From contig NZ_FOFP01000002.1 in assembly GCF_900110925.1 (NCBI RefSeq), positions 62,001-126,000 on the forward strand: a stretch of 64,000 nucleotides of DNA. The letters are read 5' to 3'. This stretch comes from Pseudomonas cuatrocienegasensis (GTDB lineage Bacteria; Pseudomonadota; Gammaproteobacteria; Pseudomonadales; Pseudomonadaceae). Positions 34,732 to 42,383 of this stretch are shown piece by piece. Position 1 is the stretch's first letter. Every line of letters begins with the position of its first letter. The notes beneath the pieces were generated by a model. The model worked only from the letters and a program-made list of their open reading frames with translations. It did no database searches and was not told where the DNA came from. The translations under genes and the position numbers were made by a program.

Positions 34732-35946
34732 TTACTCCGGATTAATCAATGAGGCCGCGTCAAGCAGCGGCAGAGTCAACAGGGCGCAGGTACCACGCCC
34801 CGGCCGGGACTGCAGATGCAGCTCGCCGCGGTGAGCGCGGGCGACGGCCTTGACCACCGCCAGTCCCAGACCGGTCCCGGTGGCGCGAGTGGTGAAAAAG
34901 GGCTCGCCGAGGCGCGCCAACGTAGCCGCATCCATCCCCGGGCCGTTGTCGCTGATGCAGATACGCAAGTTGTCGCCACGCCGATAGAGGTGCACCTTGA
35001 GCCCGACCTGAGGGCCACCGGCCTGGATGGCATTCTCCAAGAGGTTCAGCAAGGTGCCGACCAGGGTGTCGCGATTGCACAACAGCCCGCCATCGCGCAC
35101 GTCGCACTGCCAGCGCACCGGCAGGCCGGCCACATGGGTTTCCGCGGCTGAGCGCAAGGCATCGCACAAGGCCGAAGGCGTTAAGCGATCCGGCAGCGGC
35201 AGGTCACCGCGGGCGAACACCAGCATGTCGCGGACCTGGTGCTCAAGTTCGTGCAAACGCTCTTTGAGACGCCCGGCAAAGCGTTGCTGTTGTTCGACCG
35301 GCAATGCCTGCTCATGCAGGTGGCTGGCGTAAAGCATGGCCGCCGACAGCGGTGTGCGAATCTGATGAGCTAAAGAGGCCACCATGCGCCCCAGCGCAGA
35401 TAAGCGCTCATGGCGCGACAACTGATCCTGCAGGCGACGGGTTTCCGTCAGGTCATTGAGCAGAATCAACTGACCCGGCTCGCCATGCAGCGAGCGCGTA
35501 GCGATTGACAGTCGACGCCCATCTTTCAGTGACACCTCATGACCATCGTCATCGCGTGGGGCGAAATTACGGGCAATCACTTCACGCCAGAGCATGCCGA
35601 CCAGGGGCCGGCCGAGTAGCTGACAGGCAACCGGGTTGGCCTCGCGCACCACACCCTGCCCATCGATCACGATAACCCCGCCTGGCAACAGGTCCAGCAG
35701 GCTCTGCAGGCGATGGGCAATGCGCTCCTTCTCCGCCAGCTCCTGCATGCGCTGGGCACTCACCAGCGCCAGTTGCCCCTTGAGCTCGGACACCCGCGAC
35801 TCAAGCAGGCTGTAAGACTCGCTGAGCTGCGTGGACATCTGACTGAACCGCGCAAAGGCATGCTCCAGATGAACACGCTCGCCCGACTCGGCCGGTGGCA
35901 CAGGTAATGGCGTGGGAACAGCGCTGGGTAGGGCGTGGCGGGTCAT
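34732..35946 (-). CDS. fleS: Flagellar sensor kinase FleS
   Basis: 404 residues with no membrane helix. An N-terminal coiled coil (about 30-80), a PAS domain (85-185, LPGGVIVIDGQGVVREANPVACQLLGRPL), the phospho-accepting His region VASLAHQIRTPLSAAMLYASHL, and a HATPase with NLLENAIQAGG and DNGPGMDAATLARLGEPFFTTRATGTGLGLAVVK. It is a cytoplasmic histidine kinase for FleR. It follows a sigma-54 promoter and precedes fleR, forming the fleSR operon. Confidence 0.95.
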   Translation of the reverse strand: MTRHALPSAVPTPLPVPPAESGERVHLEHAFARFSQMSTQLSESYSLLESRVSELKGQLALVSAQRMQELAEKERIAHRLQSLLDLLPGGVIVIDGQGVVREANPVACQLLGRPLVGMLWREVIARNFAPRDDDGHEVSLKDGRRLSIATRSLHGEPGQLILLNDLTETRRLQDQLSRHERLSALGRMVASLAHQIRTPLSAAMLYASHLHEQALPVEQQQRFAGRLKERLHELEHQVRDMLVFARGDLPLPDRLTPSALCDALRSAAETHVAGLPVRWQCDVRDGGLLCNRDTLVGTLLNLLENAIQAGGPQVGLKVHLYRRGDNLRICISDNGPGMDAATLARLGEPFFTTRATGTGLGLAVVKAVARAHRGELHLQSRPGRGTCALLTLPLLDAASLINPE

Positions 35947-35998
35947 GGCATCTCTCTCGCGCAGCGAGCCGTCAGGGGACAGTCAGTTGCTAGAGAGA

Positions 35999-36015
35999 TA
36001 GCAATACCCGTGCCT
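35999..36015 (-). promoter_or_regulatory. Sigma-54 promoter upstream of fleSR
   Basis: Minus-strand sequence AGGCACGGGTATTGCT: GG and GC separated by exactly 10 nt, with the -24 box GGCACG and the -12 box TTGCT. It is about 55 nt before the fleS start. fleSR is a FleQ-activated class II operon in P. aeruginosa. Confidence 0.8.
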
Positions 36016-36052
36016 AAAAAATAATTCTTATTTTTCAGTATCTTAATAAAAA

Positions 36053-36080
36053 AGCCGGGACTTTCGTCAAAGTCCCGGCT
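36053..36080 (-). terminator. Rho-independent terminator of fleQ
   Basis: A 12 bp stem, agccgggacttt (36053-36064) with aaagtcccggct (36069-36080), loop cgtc. On the minus strand it is followed by ttttttatt, a strong T-run. It lies 38 nt past the fleQ stop. Confidence 0.9.
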
Positions 36081-36117
36081 CTTTTCCAGCAGTCGGCGCC
36101 AAGGCACTGACTCGCGA

Positions 36118-37593
36118 TCAGTCGTCGAACTGCCCTTCTTCGTCACGCCGGCTCATGCCGTACTTGCGCATCTTCTCCACCAGCGTGGTGCGGCGAATCC
36201 GCAGGCGCTCTGCTGCACGAGCGACCACGCCGCCGGCATCGTCAAGTGCTTGTTGAATCAACCCCTGCTCCAGCCCACCCAGGTAGTCTTTCAGGTCCAG
36301 CCCTTCGGGTGGCAGCATTGCCGGCGTGTCGATGCCTGGCAGGCCGGCGACGATGGCCGCACGCTCTTCCAGCTCATCACGCAGGCTGGCAGCCAGGTGT
36401 TCATCTTCGTCATCGACATGGCGGAATTTCTTCGGCAACTCGCCGACGCCAATCACCCCGTAGGGATGCATGATCGCCATGCGTTCCACCAGGTTGGCCA
36501 GCTCACGGACGTTACCGGCCCAGTCGTGGCGGCACAGCGACATGATGGCCGCCGAATTGAAGCGGATGGAGCCACGCTTTTCATGCTCCATGCGCGAGAT
36601 CAGTTCGTTCATCAACAGCGGAATGTCTTCGATACGCTCGCGCAGCGGCGCCATCTCGATGGGGAAAACGTTGAGGCGGTAGTACAGGTCCTCGCGGAAG
36701 CTGCCATCCTCAATCATCTTCTCCAGGTCTTTATGGGTCGCGGCGATGATGCGCACGTCGGCACTCTGGGTCTTGTTGCTGCCCACCCGCTCGAACGTCC
36801 GCTCTTGCAGCACGCGCAGCAGCTTGACCTGCATCGGCAGCGGCATGTCACCAATTTCGTCGAGAAACAGGGTACCGCCATTGGCCAGCTCAAAGCGTCC
36901 AGCGCGACTGGTGATGGCACCGGTAAACGCACCTTTCTCATGACCGAACAGCTCGCTTTCCAGCAACTCCGCGGGAATCGCCCCGCAGTTGACCGGCACA
37001 AAAGGCGCTTCACGGCGCTTGGAGTGATAGTGCAGGTTGCGCGCCACCACTTCCTTGCCAGTTCCCGACTCCCCAAGAATCAGTACGCTGGCGTCGGTAT
37101 CGGCGACCTGCTGCATCATCTGCCGCACGTGCTGAATCGCACGGCTGGTGCCGACCAGACTGCGAAACAGATTGGGCTCACGATGGCGGCCGCGCTCACG
37201 GGCCTGGTCGTACATCTCCCGGTAAACCTGGGCGCGATGCAGGGAGTCGAGGAGTTTGTTGTAACTGGGCGGCATGTCCAGGCTGGCCAGCACACGCCGA
37301 CGGATGTCTTCCGGCCATTCTGCGGCCGCTTGCATGTCCATCATCAGTATCGGGAGGAACTCATCCCAGGCACCGATCTGCTTGATCAGCTCCAGCGCGC
37401 CACCGCGCAGTTGCACATCGCCTAGCAATACGCTGAGCACGCCGCGGCTGGACGGCAAGTCTGCAGTGGCCTCATGCCAATCCTCACTCCCGCATGCTAG
37501 ATATTCTTCGCCAAGAAAATTCAAAATGACCGTCAGATCACGACGGCGCTCACGGTTGTCGTCAATCAGTAGGATTTTGGTTTCACGCCACAT
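36118..37593 (-). CDS. fleQ: Master flagellar regulator FleQ
   Basis: 491 residues: an atypical receiver (1-125), AAA+ sigma-54 activation domain (Walker A GESGTGKE 174-181, GAFTGA 221-226, [13 protein letters not shown]), and a Fis-type helix-turn-helix ([24 protein letters not shown]). It is the c-di-GMP-responsive activator of class II flagellar genes and a biofilm gene regulator. The start [13 protein letters not shown] matches the family. The receiver here has D11/D12 and an Asp at 59 (LLGDVQL), unlike the P. aeruginosa protein as I recall it, which has Ser there. Confidence 0.97.
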   Translation of the reverse strand: MWRETKILLIDDNRERRRDLTVILNFLGEEYLACGSEDWHEATADLPSSRGVLSVLLGDVQLRGGALELIKQIGAWDEFLPILMMDMQAAAEWPEDIRRRVLASLDMPPSYNKLLDSLHRAQVYREMYDQARERGRHREPNLFRSLVGTSRAIQHVRQMMQQVADTDASVLILGESGTGKEVVARNLHYHSKRREAPFVPVNCGAIPAELLESELFGHEKGAFTGAITSRAGRFELANGGTLFLDEIGDMPLPMQVKLLRVLQERTFERVGSNKTQSADVRIIAATHKDLEKMIEDGSFREDLYYRLNVFPIEMAPLRERIEDIPLLMNELISRMEHEKRGSIRFNSAAIMSLCRHDWAGNVRELANLVERMAIMHPYGVIGVGELPKKFRHVDDEDEHLAASLRDELEERAAIVAGLPGIDTPAMLPPEGLDLKDYLGGLEQGLIQQALDDAGGVVARAAERLRIRRTTLVEKMRKYGMSRRDEEGQFDD

Positions 37594-37667
37594 AATGTCT
37601 GGTCTATCCGGGGGGCTGAACGAAGGTCTGCGAAGTCATGGGACTGCTGCGCCGGCATTTAGCCAGT

Positions 37668-37696
37668 AGTAAAGTCAATTTTTTGGACGCAGTCAA
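37668..37696 (-). promoter_or_regulatory. Possible sigma-70 promoter of fleQ
   Basis: On the minus strand TTGACT (37691-37696) and TTTACT (37668-37673) are separated by 17 nt, giving a reasonable -35/-10 pair about 75-100 nt before the fleQ start. fleQ is at the top of the hierarchy and needs a housekeeping promoter. This is an inference from pattern. Confidence 0.4.
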
Positions 37697-37832
37697 ATTT
37701 ATGGCGTGCTTTGGTTTCACCATTTTGCTTGATCGCTAGGCGTATCCACAAAAAATTGGGGATGAGGCACAAGAAAGATGGCAGACGAATCAGCGAGCCC
37801 GACGAGCGCGGGCCGGGAACTGACCACGCGAC

Positions 37833-38126
37833 TCAACCGAATAGTTGGTAGACCTTGGCACCCTGCTGCGCCTGATTAAGCTGCACCAACTCACCCGCCA
37901 GGCGTTGTTGTTCAGACTGGCACAGAGTCACCAGCTCACGATAAAGATCGAGCAACTCCTGCATCCGGGCACGCAGCGCAATCTCATCGGCAGGATCAAT
38001 CATCGACTCATCAATCGCCTGGCGGCACTGCACGTCCAACTCGGCAATCGCTGCCCAATCTCGGCTAGCCAGGGCATCACGCAGTGCAGTACCGGTATCT
38101 TGCAAACGCTGGACAGAGGTTGTCAT
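37833..38126 (-). CDS. fliT: FliT-like flagellar chaperone
   Basis: A 97-residue, all-helical protein in the position of fliT, after fliS and before fleQ. The sequence is acidic and Gln/Leu-rich (LRARMQELLDLYRELVTLCQSEQQRLAGELVQLNQAQQGAKVYQLF). FliT proteins chaperone the filament cap protein FliD and the rod/hook regulator. Similarity to enterobacterial FliT is weak, so the call rests on position and size. It lies 28 nt beyond the first fliS. Confidence 0.7.
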   Translation of the reverse strand: MTTSVQRLQDTGTALRDALASRDWAAIAELDVQCRQAIDESMIDPADEIALRARMQELLDLYRELVTLCQSEQQRLAGELVQLNQAQQGAKVYQLFG

Positions 38127-38154
38127 CGAAAAGCTCCCAAATGGCTCTGGCGAC

Positions 38155-38535
38155 TTATTGGCTAATAGCGTCCCAGCCGGATTTTACATCGCGCAGCAGG
38201 TCCGCAACTTCGTCGAGCGGCTCAGGCACATTCTTCACATTGGCTTCGATCAGGCGGGACACCATGTACTCGTACAAGCTGTCCAGATTAGCCGCCAACT
38301 CGCCTCCAGCATTGAGATCCAGGCCATTGCGCAGACCACCGATAATACCAATGGCTTTACCAATCAGCTCACCCTTGAGGGCAATCTGACCGCGCTCCAT
38401 AGCACCGCGAGCCTGGGCCAGCCGTGTCAGGCCACCCTCCATGAGCATTTGAATCAGACGGTGCGGGGTCGCCTCAACGGCCTGGGCGTGGGTGTTCACA
38501 TGCTGGTATTGGCGCAGGGCTGTCATTGCGTTCAT
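38155..38535 (-). CDS. fliS: Flagellin export chaperone FliS
   Basis: 126 residues from the ATG at 38535 (MNAMTALRQYQHVNTHAQ), preceded by GAGA at 7 nt; a GTG two codons earlier is an alternative. It is a helical FliS fold, with HRLIQMLMEGGLTRLAQARGAMERG and a C-terminal LDEVADLLRDVKSGWDAI. It keeps flagellin unpolymerised before export. It is one of two FliS paralogues in tandem here, followed by the fliT-like gene. Confidence 0.93.
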   Translation of the reverse strand: MNAMTALRQYQHVNTHAQAVEATPHRLIQMLMEGGLTRLAQARGAMERGQIALKGELIGKAIGIIGGLRNGLDLNAGGELAANLDSLYEYMVSRLIEANVKNVPEPLDEVADLLRDVKSGWDAISQ

Positions 38536-38604
38536 TGTCACGTCTCGCTGTGCTGGGCTGCTGATACTGGTGTATCGACGCCCAGCCAGGAAACTTTAGC
38601 GCAT

Positions 38605-38991
38605 TCAGCTCGCAGATGGCTCTACTTCGGCCTCTATCGCCGTCCACGCTTCCTGGAGTTGAACCAGCAGGGCTTCGACTTCTTCAAGACTGCCTGCCTC
38701 GCGCTCAATCGCCACGCCTGCCAGACAACGGGTCATGTAGGCATAGAGCGCATCGAGATTCTCGGCAATCTCACCACCAAGCTGCTTGTCCAGGCTGGCC
38801 TGCAATACGCCAAGAATCGTGATGGTGGTACCCACCGCCAGCCCGCGCACCTCGCTGTTGCCCTCGGCTTGCGCCTGACGCGCCAGCTTGACACGCTCAA
38901 TGGCGCCGTCGAGCAGCAATGCAACGGCACGGTACTGCGAGACATCCTGGCTGGTTTTGACTTTCTTGTAGGTATCGATCGGCTTATTCAT
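38605..38991 (-). CDS. Second FliS-family flagellin chaperone
   Basis: 128 residues, a diverged FliS paralogue ([37 protein letters not shown]) with an acidic C-terminal helix ([26 protein letters not shown]). It follows fliD by 3 nt and precedes the other fliS by about 70 nt. Tandem FliS genes (fliS and fliS') are typical of Pseudomonas; one may serve a different filament-class substrate, but the sequence does not say which. Confidence 0.9.
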   Translation of the reverse strand: MNKPIDTYKKVKTSQDVSQYRAVALLLDGAIERVKLARQAQAEGNSEVRGLAVGTTITILGVLQASLDKQLGGEIAENLDALYAYMTRCLAGVAIEREAGSLEEVEALLVQLQEAWTAIEAEVEPSAS

Positions 38992-38994
38992 GAA

Positions 38995-40377
38995 TCAGCT
39001 CCTCTCTCTCACGACACCTGGCAGATTGGACAATGCGCTGCCCAACGAGTCGCTGGTTCGGGTCAATTGCCCGATCAAGCTATCCATGGCGTTATATTGC
39101 GAATAGAGGCGCGCCTGAATCGCGGCCACGCGAGTTTCCAGATCGGCTTTCTGTTCTTTGATATCAGCATCAGTTTTTTGCAGGCCGCTGATGCGCTGCT
39201 CTAAAACACCACCACTCTTGACATAACCATCAACACGATCACTGAGGCGATTCATCAGCCCGTTATCACCAGTGATAAATGACCCAACCGCATCAAAGTT
39301 ATCCTCAAGAGCCGCGGTGAGCTTGGTATCGTCGATGGCCAGCTTGCCGTCTTTTTGCGTGGTAATGCCCAGATCGGCCAGCGCACGGAACGGATCGCCG
39401 CCTTGGCCTGCAGCAGTATTGCTTAGCTCAGAACGCAACCCATTGAGCACATTACGCACCGTAGAGTCGCCAAGCAGGGCACCTGTCAACGGCTCGCCAC
39501 TCTCACCAACCTTGGTGAAGCTGGTCAGGCTATTGGTCGTTGTGATGAGCTTGTTGTAGGCGTCAACGAACTTCTTCAGGCTGTCCTTGACCGCTGTTGT
39601 ATTCTCACCCACGGTCAGGGTCGTACTCACCCCTTCCTCAGCTTTGACCAATGTGAAGGTCACCCCCTCGATCGCGCCACTGACCGCATTGGTAGCGCTT
39701 TCCAGAGACAAACCATCGATCTTGAACTTGGCGTTCTGCGCCTCGCTGAGCGCAGCCGGCCTATTGGTCACCAGCCCTTGCAGGTCGGCACCCGACGCCG
39801 CCAGGGTCAGATCATTACCGGCGCCGGTCTTGTTGGACGAGAGCACCAACTGTGAGGTGCCATTAGCCGGATCGCTGATGATGTTGGCACTGATGCCCTT
39901 TTCATTGAGCTGGGTATTGATGGCATCGCGGACTTCCTTGAGCGTTGCGCCCGCAGCGACGTCGACATCAAAACTGTCAGCACCCAGACCGATAGTCAGC
40001 TTACCGCCAGAGGCAAAGGCGAGGTTCGAATCCCCAGTGAGACTGCCAGAAGCAATCTTGGACGCACTGGCAAGCTGCTCAACCTCGACTCGATAAGTTC
40101 CGGTGAGCGCAGTTTTTTCGGCACTTGCAGTAAGACGGGTCGCGTCAGAGGACGAGGCCTTTCGGGTACCAAACAGACTGGCATCATTCAGACCATCGGC
40201 CGCTGTCTGAAACTCACTCAGGGCACTTTTGAAAGAGCCCAACGAGGTAATCTGCGTTGTCGTCTTGGTTGTCAGTCGCGCCAGCTGCGCATCTTTAGGC
40301 GCGCGCTCGGCCGCCACGGACGCCTTGACGATCGAGTCAATATCGATGCCCGATCCTATACCTGTGATACCAGCCAT
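38995..40377 (-). CDS. fliD: Flagellar filament cap protein FliD
   Basis: 460 residues. Conserved helical ends (MAGITGIGSGIDIDSIVKASVAAERAPKDAQLARL at the N-terminus and a long coiled coil with LQKTDADIKEQKADLETRVAAIQARLYSQYNAMDSLIGQL at the C-terminus) flank a variable Ser/Thr/Ala-rich core. The start motif MAGITGIGSGIDIDSIV is characteristic. It caps the filament and folds incoming flagellin. It lies between flaG and the fliS genes. Confidence 0.96.
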   Translation of the reverse strand: MAGITGIGSGIDIDSIVKASVAAERAPKDAQLARLTTKTTTQITSLGSFKSALSEFQTAADGLNDASLFGTRKASSSDATRLTASAEKTALTGTYRVEVEQLASASKIASGSLTGDSNLAFASGGKLTIGLGADSFDVDVAAGATLKEVRDAINTQLNEKGISANIISDPANGTSQLVLSSNKTGAGNDLTLAASGADLQGLVTNRPAALSEAQNAKFKIDGLSLESATNAVSGAIEGVTFTLVKAEEGVSTTLTVGENTTAVKDSLKKFVDAYNKLITTTNSLTSFTKVGESGEPLTGALLGDSTVRNVLNGLRSELSNTAAGQGGDPFRALADLGITTQKDGKLAIDDTKLTAALEDNFDAVGSFITGDNGLMNRLSDRVDGYVKSGGVLEQRISGLQKTDADIKEQKADLETRVAAIQARLYSQYNAMDSLIGQLTRTSDSLGSALSNLPGVVRERS

Positions 40378-40450
40378 GTTAGTTGCCTCGCCAAAGGGTT
40401 GACACCCTATTCCTGTTACCTAACGGTAAACAAGTTTCATGCCATTGCAC

Positions 40451-40843
40451 TCACGCCTCAGCCTTGAACAGCAGGCTGCGGACCTCCGTGAGGTTCTCGG
40501 CCAGCTTGAGCGCTTCCTCCGATGGAATCTGGCGAATCACATCACCCGAGTTTGCATCGGTCACTTTGACCACGACCCGGCCATTGCCATCGTCGAGGGA
40601 AAAATTGAGATCGCGTCGCACAGACTGCACGAACTCCTGGATGTTGTTCATGGCCGTTTCCAGCTCAGCCCGGGTCGCCGGCTGTTCAGCCTGCTCCTTA
40701 TCGGCTGCAACTTTGGCCTGCGCAGTGTCAGCATTTGCCGATAGAGCACTGCCTTTCTCAGCACTTTCCGATGATCGTGGTTTGACCGCTTCCGGCGCCA
40801 GGCCACTCTGTTTCATCGCATCACGTATCGAACCAATGTCCAT
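40451..40843 (-). CDS. flaG: FlaG-family flagellar protein
   Basis: 130 residues. The N-terminal ~50 are Ala/Lys/Glu-rich and unstructured; the C-terminal ~70 form the FlaG domain (NNIQEFVQSVRRDLNFSLDDGNGRVVVKVTDANSGDVIRQIPSEEALKLAENLTEVRSLLF). FlaG affects filament length in Pseudomonas and Vibrio. It lies between fliC and fliD on the same strand. Confidence 0.93.
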   Translation of the reverse strand: MDIGSIRDAMKQSGLAPEAVKPRSSESAEKGSALSANADTAQAKVAADKEQAEQPATRAELETAMNNIQEFVQSVRRDLNFSLDDGNGRVVVKVTDANSGDVIRQIPSEEALKLAENLTEVRSLLFKAEA

Positions 40844-40867
40844 AGTCTTTTCCTCAAAAAGAGGGAA

Positions 40868-40895
40868 TGGGGAGGCAGGTTACCCTGGCTCCCCA
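40868..40895 (-). terminator. Terminator of fliC
   Basis: An imperfect hairpin downstream of the fliC stop. Tggggag and cagg pair across one internal mismatch with cctggctcccca around a gttac loop (40868-40895). On the minus strand a run containing ctttttg follows about ten bases later. It would separate fliC transcripts from flaG-fliD. Confidence 0.6.
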
Positions 40896-40913
40896 TCGAT
40901 GCTACCCCGAAGC

Positions 40914-42113
40914 TTAGCCCAGCAGGCTAAGCACAGCCTGCGGCAACTGGTTGGCCTGGGCCAGGATCGCCGTACCTGCCTGCTGCAGGATCTGGTTCTT
41001 GGTCAGGTTAGCCGTTTCCGCTGCGAAGTCAGTATCCTGAATTCGACCGCGGGCTGCCGATACGTTTTCCGAGATATTCTGCAGGTTACCAATGGTGTTC
41101 TCGAAGCGGTTCTGTACCGCACCAAGATCAGCTCGCTGGGCATCGATCGCCTGGATGGCATCGTCGATTACGATGACCGCTTTCTGCGAACCGATCACGT
41201 CGGTGATGTCAATGTCGTCGACCAGGTTGCCGCTTGTCACTTCAGCGACATCAATATCAGTACCAGTGCCCGAGGCAGATGCAGTTTTCGCAGCATCTAC
41301 GGTAGCGCCAGAACCGAAGCTCAGCGACTCAATTTGACCGGCTTCAGAACCGGAGCCCAACGAAGTTACCAGATCGATGCTGCCGCTTTCATTGACGAAC
41401 GCACCAACCCCGATGTTTGCGTCGTTGATTACAGTTGCGAGAGCCTGAACTTGCTCGGCCTGAGTAGCACCACTGGCGAAGGTCGCACTGAAGGTGCGTG
41501 CCTCACCGCCGACCATGGTGATCGATACAGCGATGGCACCGGAAGCCGATGCAGTACCAGTAGCAACGCTGCTAGCAGTGATCGAACCCGAGCTGAAAGT
41601 ACCTTCCAGCGACTCGGTGCTCATTTCGTCGATCTTGACGCTGATGGTTTCGTTCGCAGCACTACCAACCTGGAAGGTGGTGGTCTCGAAGGAACCGTCA
41701 AGCAACTTCTTGCCACCGAAGGTGGTGGTGTTGGAAATACGGTTCAGCTCTTTCTTCAGCTCGGTCACTTCCGAGTTCAGGGCTTTACGCTCTTCATCGC
41801 TGTTCGAGCCGTTGGCCGATTGCAGGGAGAGGTCACGCATACGCTGCAAAATGCTGGTGGACTGCTGAAGTGCGCCTTCCGCGGTCTGCGCCATCGAAAT
41901 GCCGTCGTTGGAGTTCTTCACCGCAACGTTGAGGCCGTTGATCTGGCTGCTCAGGCGGTTGGAGATCTGCAGGCCGGCCGCATCGTCCTTGGCGCTGTTG
42001 ATACGCGAACCGGTAGACAGACGCTGCAAGGAGGTGTCCAGGGCCTTGGAAGAAGTGTTCAGATTGCGCTGAGTGTTGAGGGACGCAATGTTCGTGTTGA
42101 CTGTAAGAGCCAT
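40914..42113 (-). CDS. fliC: Flagellin FliC
   Basis: 399 residues with the conserved D0/D1 ends: N-terminal [20 protein letters not shown] through ~residue 140, and C-terminal [64 protein letters not shown]. The central ~140 residues are Ser/Thr/Ala/Gly-rich and low complexity ([18 protein letters not shown]), suitable for O-glycosylation by the adjacent island. Residues 30-50 match the flg22 plant-immunity epitope almost fully. It has its own sigma-28 promoter and terminator. Confidence 0.98.
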   Translation of the reverse strand: MALTVNTNIASLNTQRNLNTSSKALDTSLQRLSTGSRINSAKDDAAGLQISNRLSSQINGLNVAVKNSNDGISMAQTAEGALQQSTSILQRMRDLSLQSANGSNSDEERKALNSEVTELKKELNRISNTTTFGGKKLLDGSFETTTFQVGSAANETISVKIDEMSTESLEGTFSSGSITASSVATGTASASGAIAVSITMVGGEARTFSATFASGATQAEQVQALATVINDANIGVGAFVNESGSIDLVTSLGSGSEAGQIESLSFGSGATVDAAKTASASGTGTDIDVAEVTSGNLVDDIDITDVIGSQKAVIVIDDAIQAIDAQRADLGAVQNRFENTIGNLQNISENVSAARGRIQDTDFAAETANLTKNQILQQAGTAILAQANQLPQAVLSLLG

Positions 42114-42209
42114 GATGTATGTCCTCCATCGGACCTAGCTTAGTTGCCTGAGGCTGCGAAACCCGGTCCTGCAGTTCTCAGGCAGCCATTGAGTTCGCGT
42201 TCGTATTAC

Positions 42210-42236
42210 TTATCGGCTTGTGTGGCAGGAGCTTTA
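42210..42236 (-). promoter_or_regulatory. Sigma-28 (FliA) promoter of fliC
   Basis: On the minus strand TAAA (42233-42236), exactly 15 nt, then GCCGATAA (42210-42217). This matches the FliA consensus without mismatch. It lies about 100 nt before the fliC start codon. Confidence 0.95.
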
Positions 42237-42340
42237 GGGCGGAGTGAAAATTTTTTTCTTCCCACCTTGACAGCGCCACCACCCCCTTAATCCACGTCAG
42301 CTCTATCGGCACAATCAGCCCTAGCTTTAGCCATTGCTTA

Positions 42341-42378
42341 AAACGCATCAGGCCGCTCGTAAGCGGCCTGATGCGTTT
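42341..42378 (-). terminator. Strong terminator of the glycosylation island
   Basis: A perfect 17 bp stem, aaacgcatcaggccgct (42341-42357) with agcggcctgatgcgttt (42362-42378), loop cgta. The stem begins 6 nt after the stop of the large glycosyltransferase gene and on the minus strand is followed by TTTT-AAGC. It separates the island from fliC. Confidence 0.9.
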
Positions 42379-42383
42379 GCAGA

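Noticed and set aside
37797..37813. Short GCCCG/CGGGC hairpin downstream of the FliT-like gene
   Set aside because: Only 5 bp of stem and no T-run on the minus strand; too weak to call a terminator.
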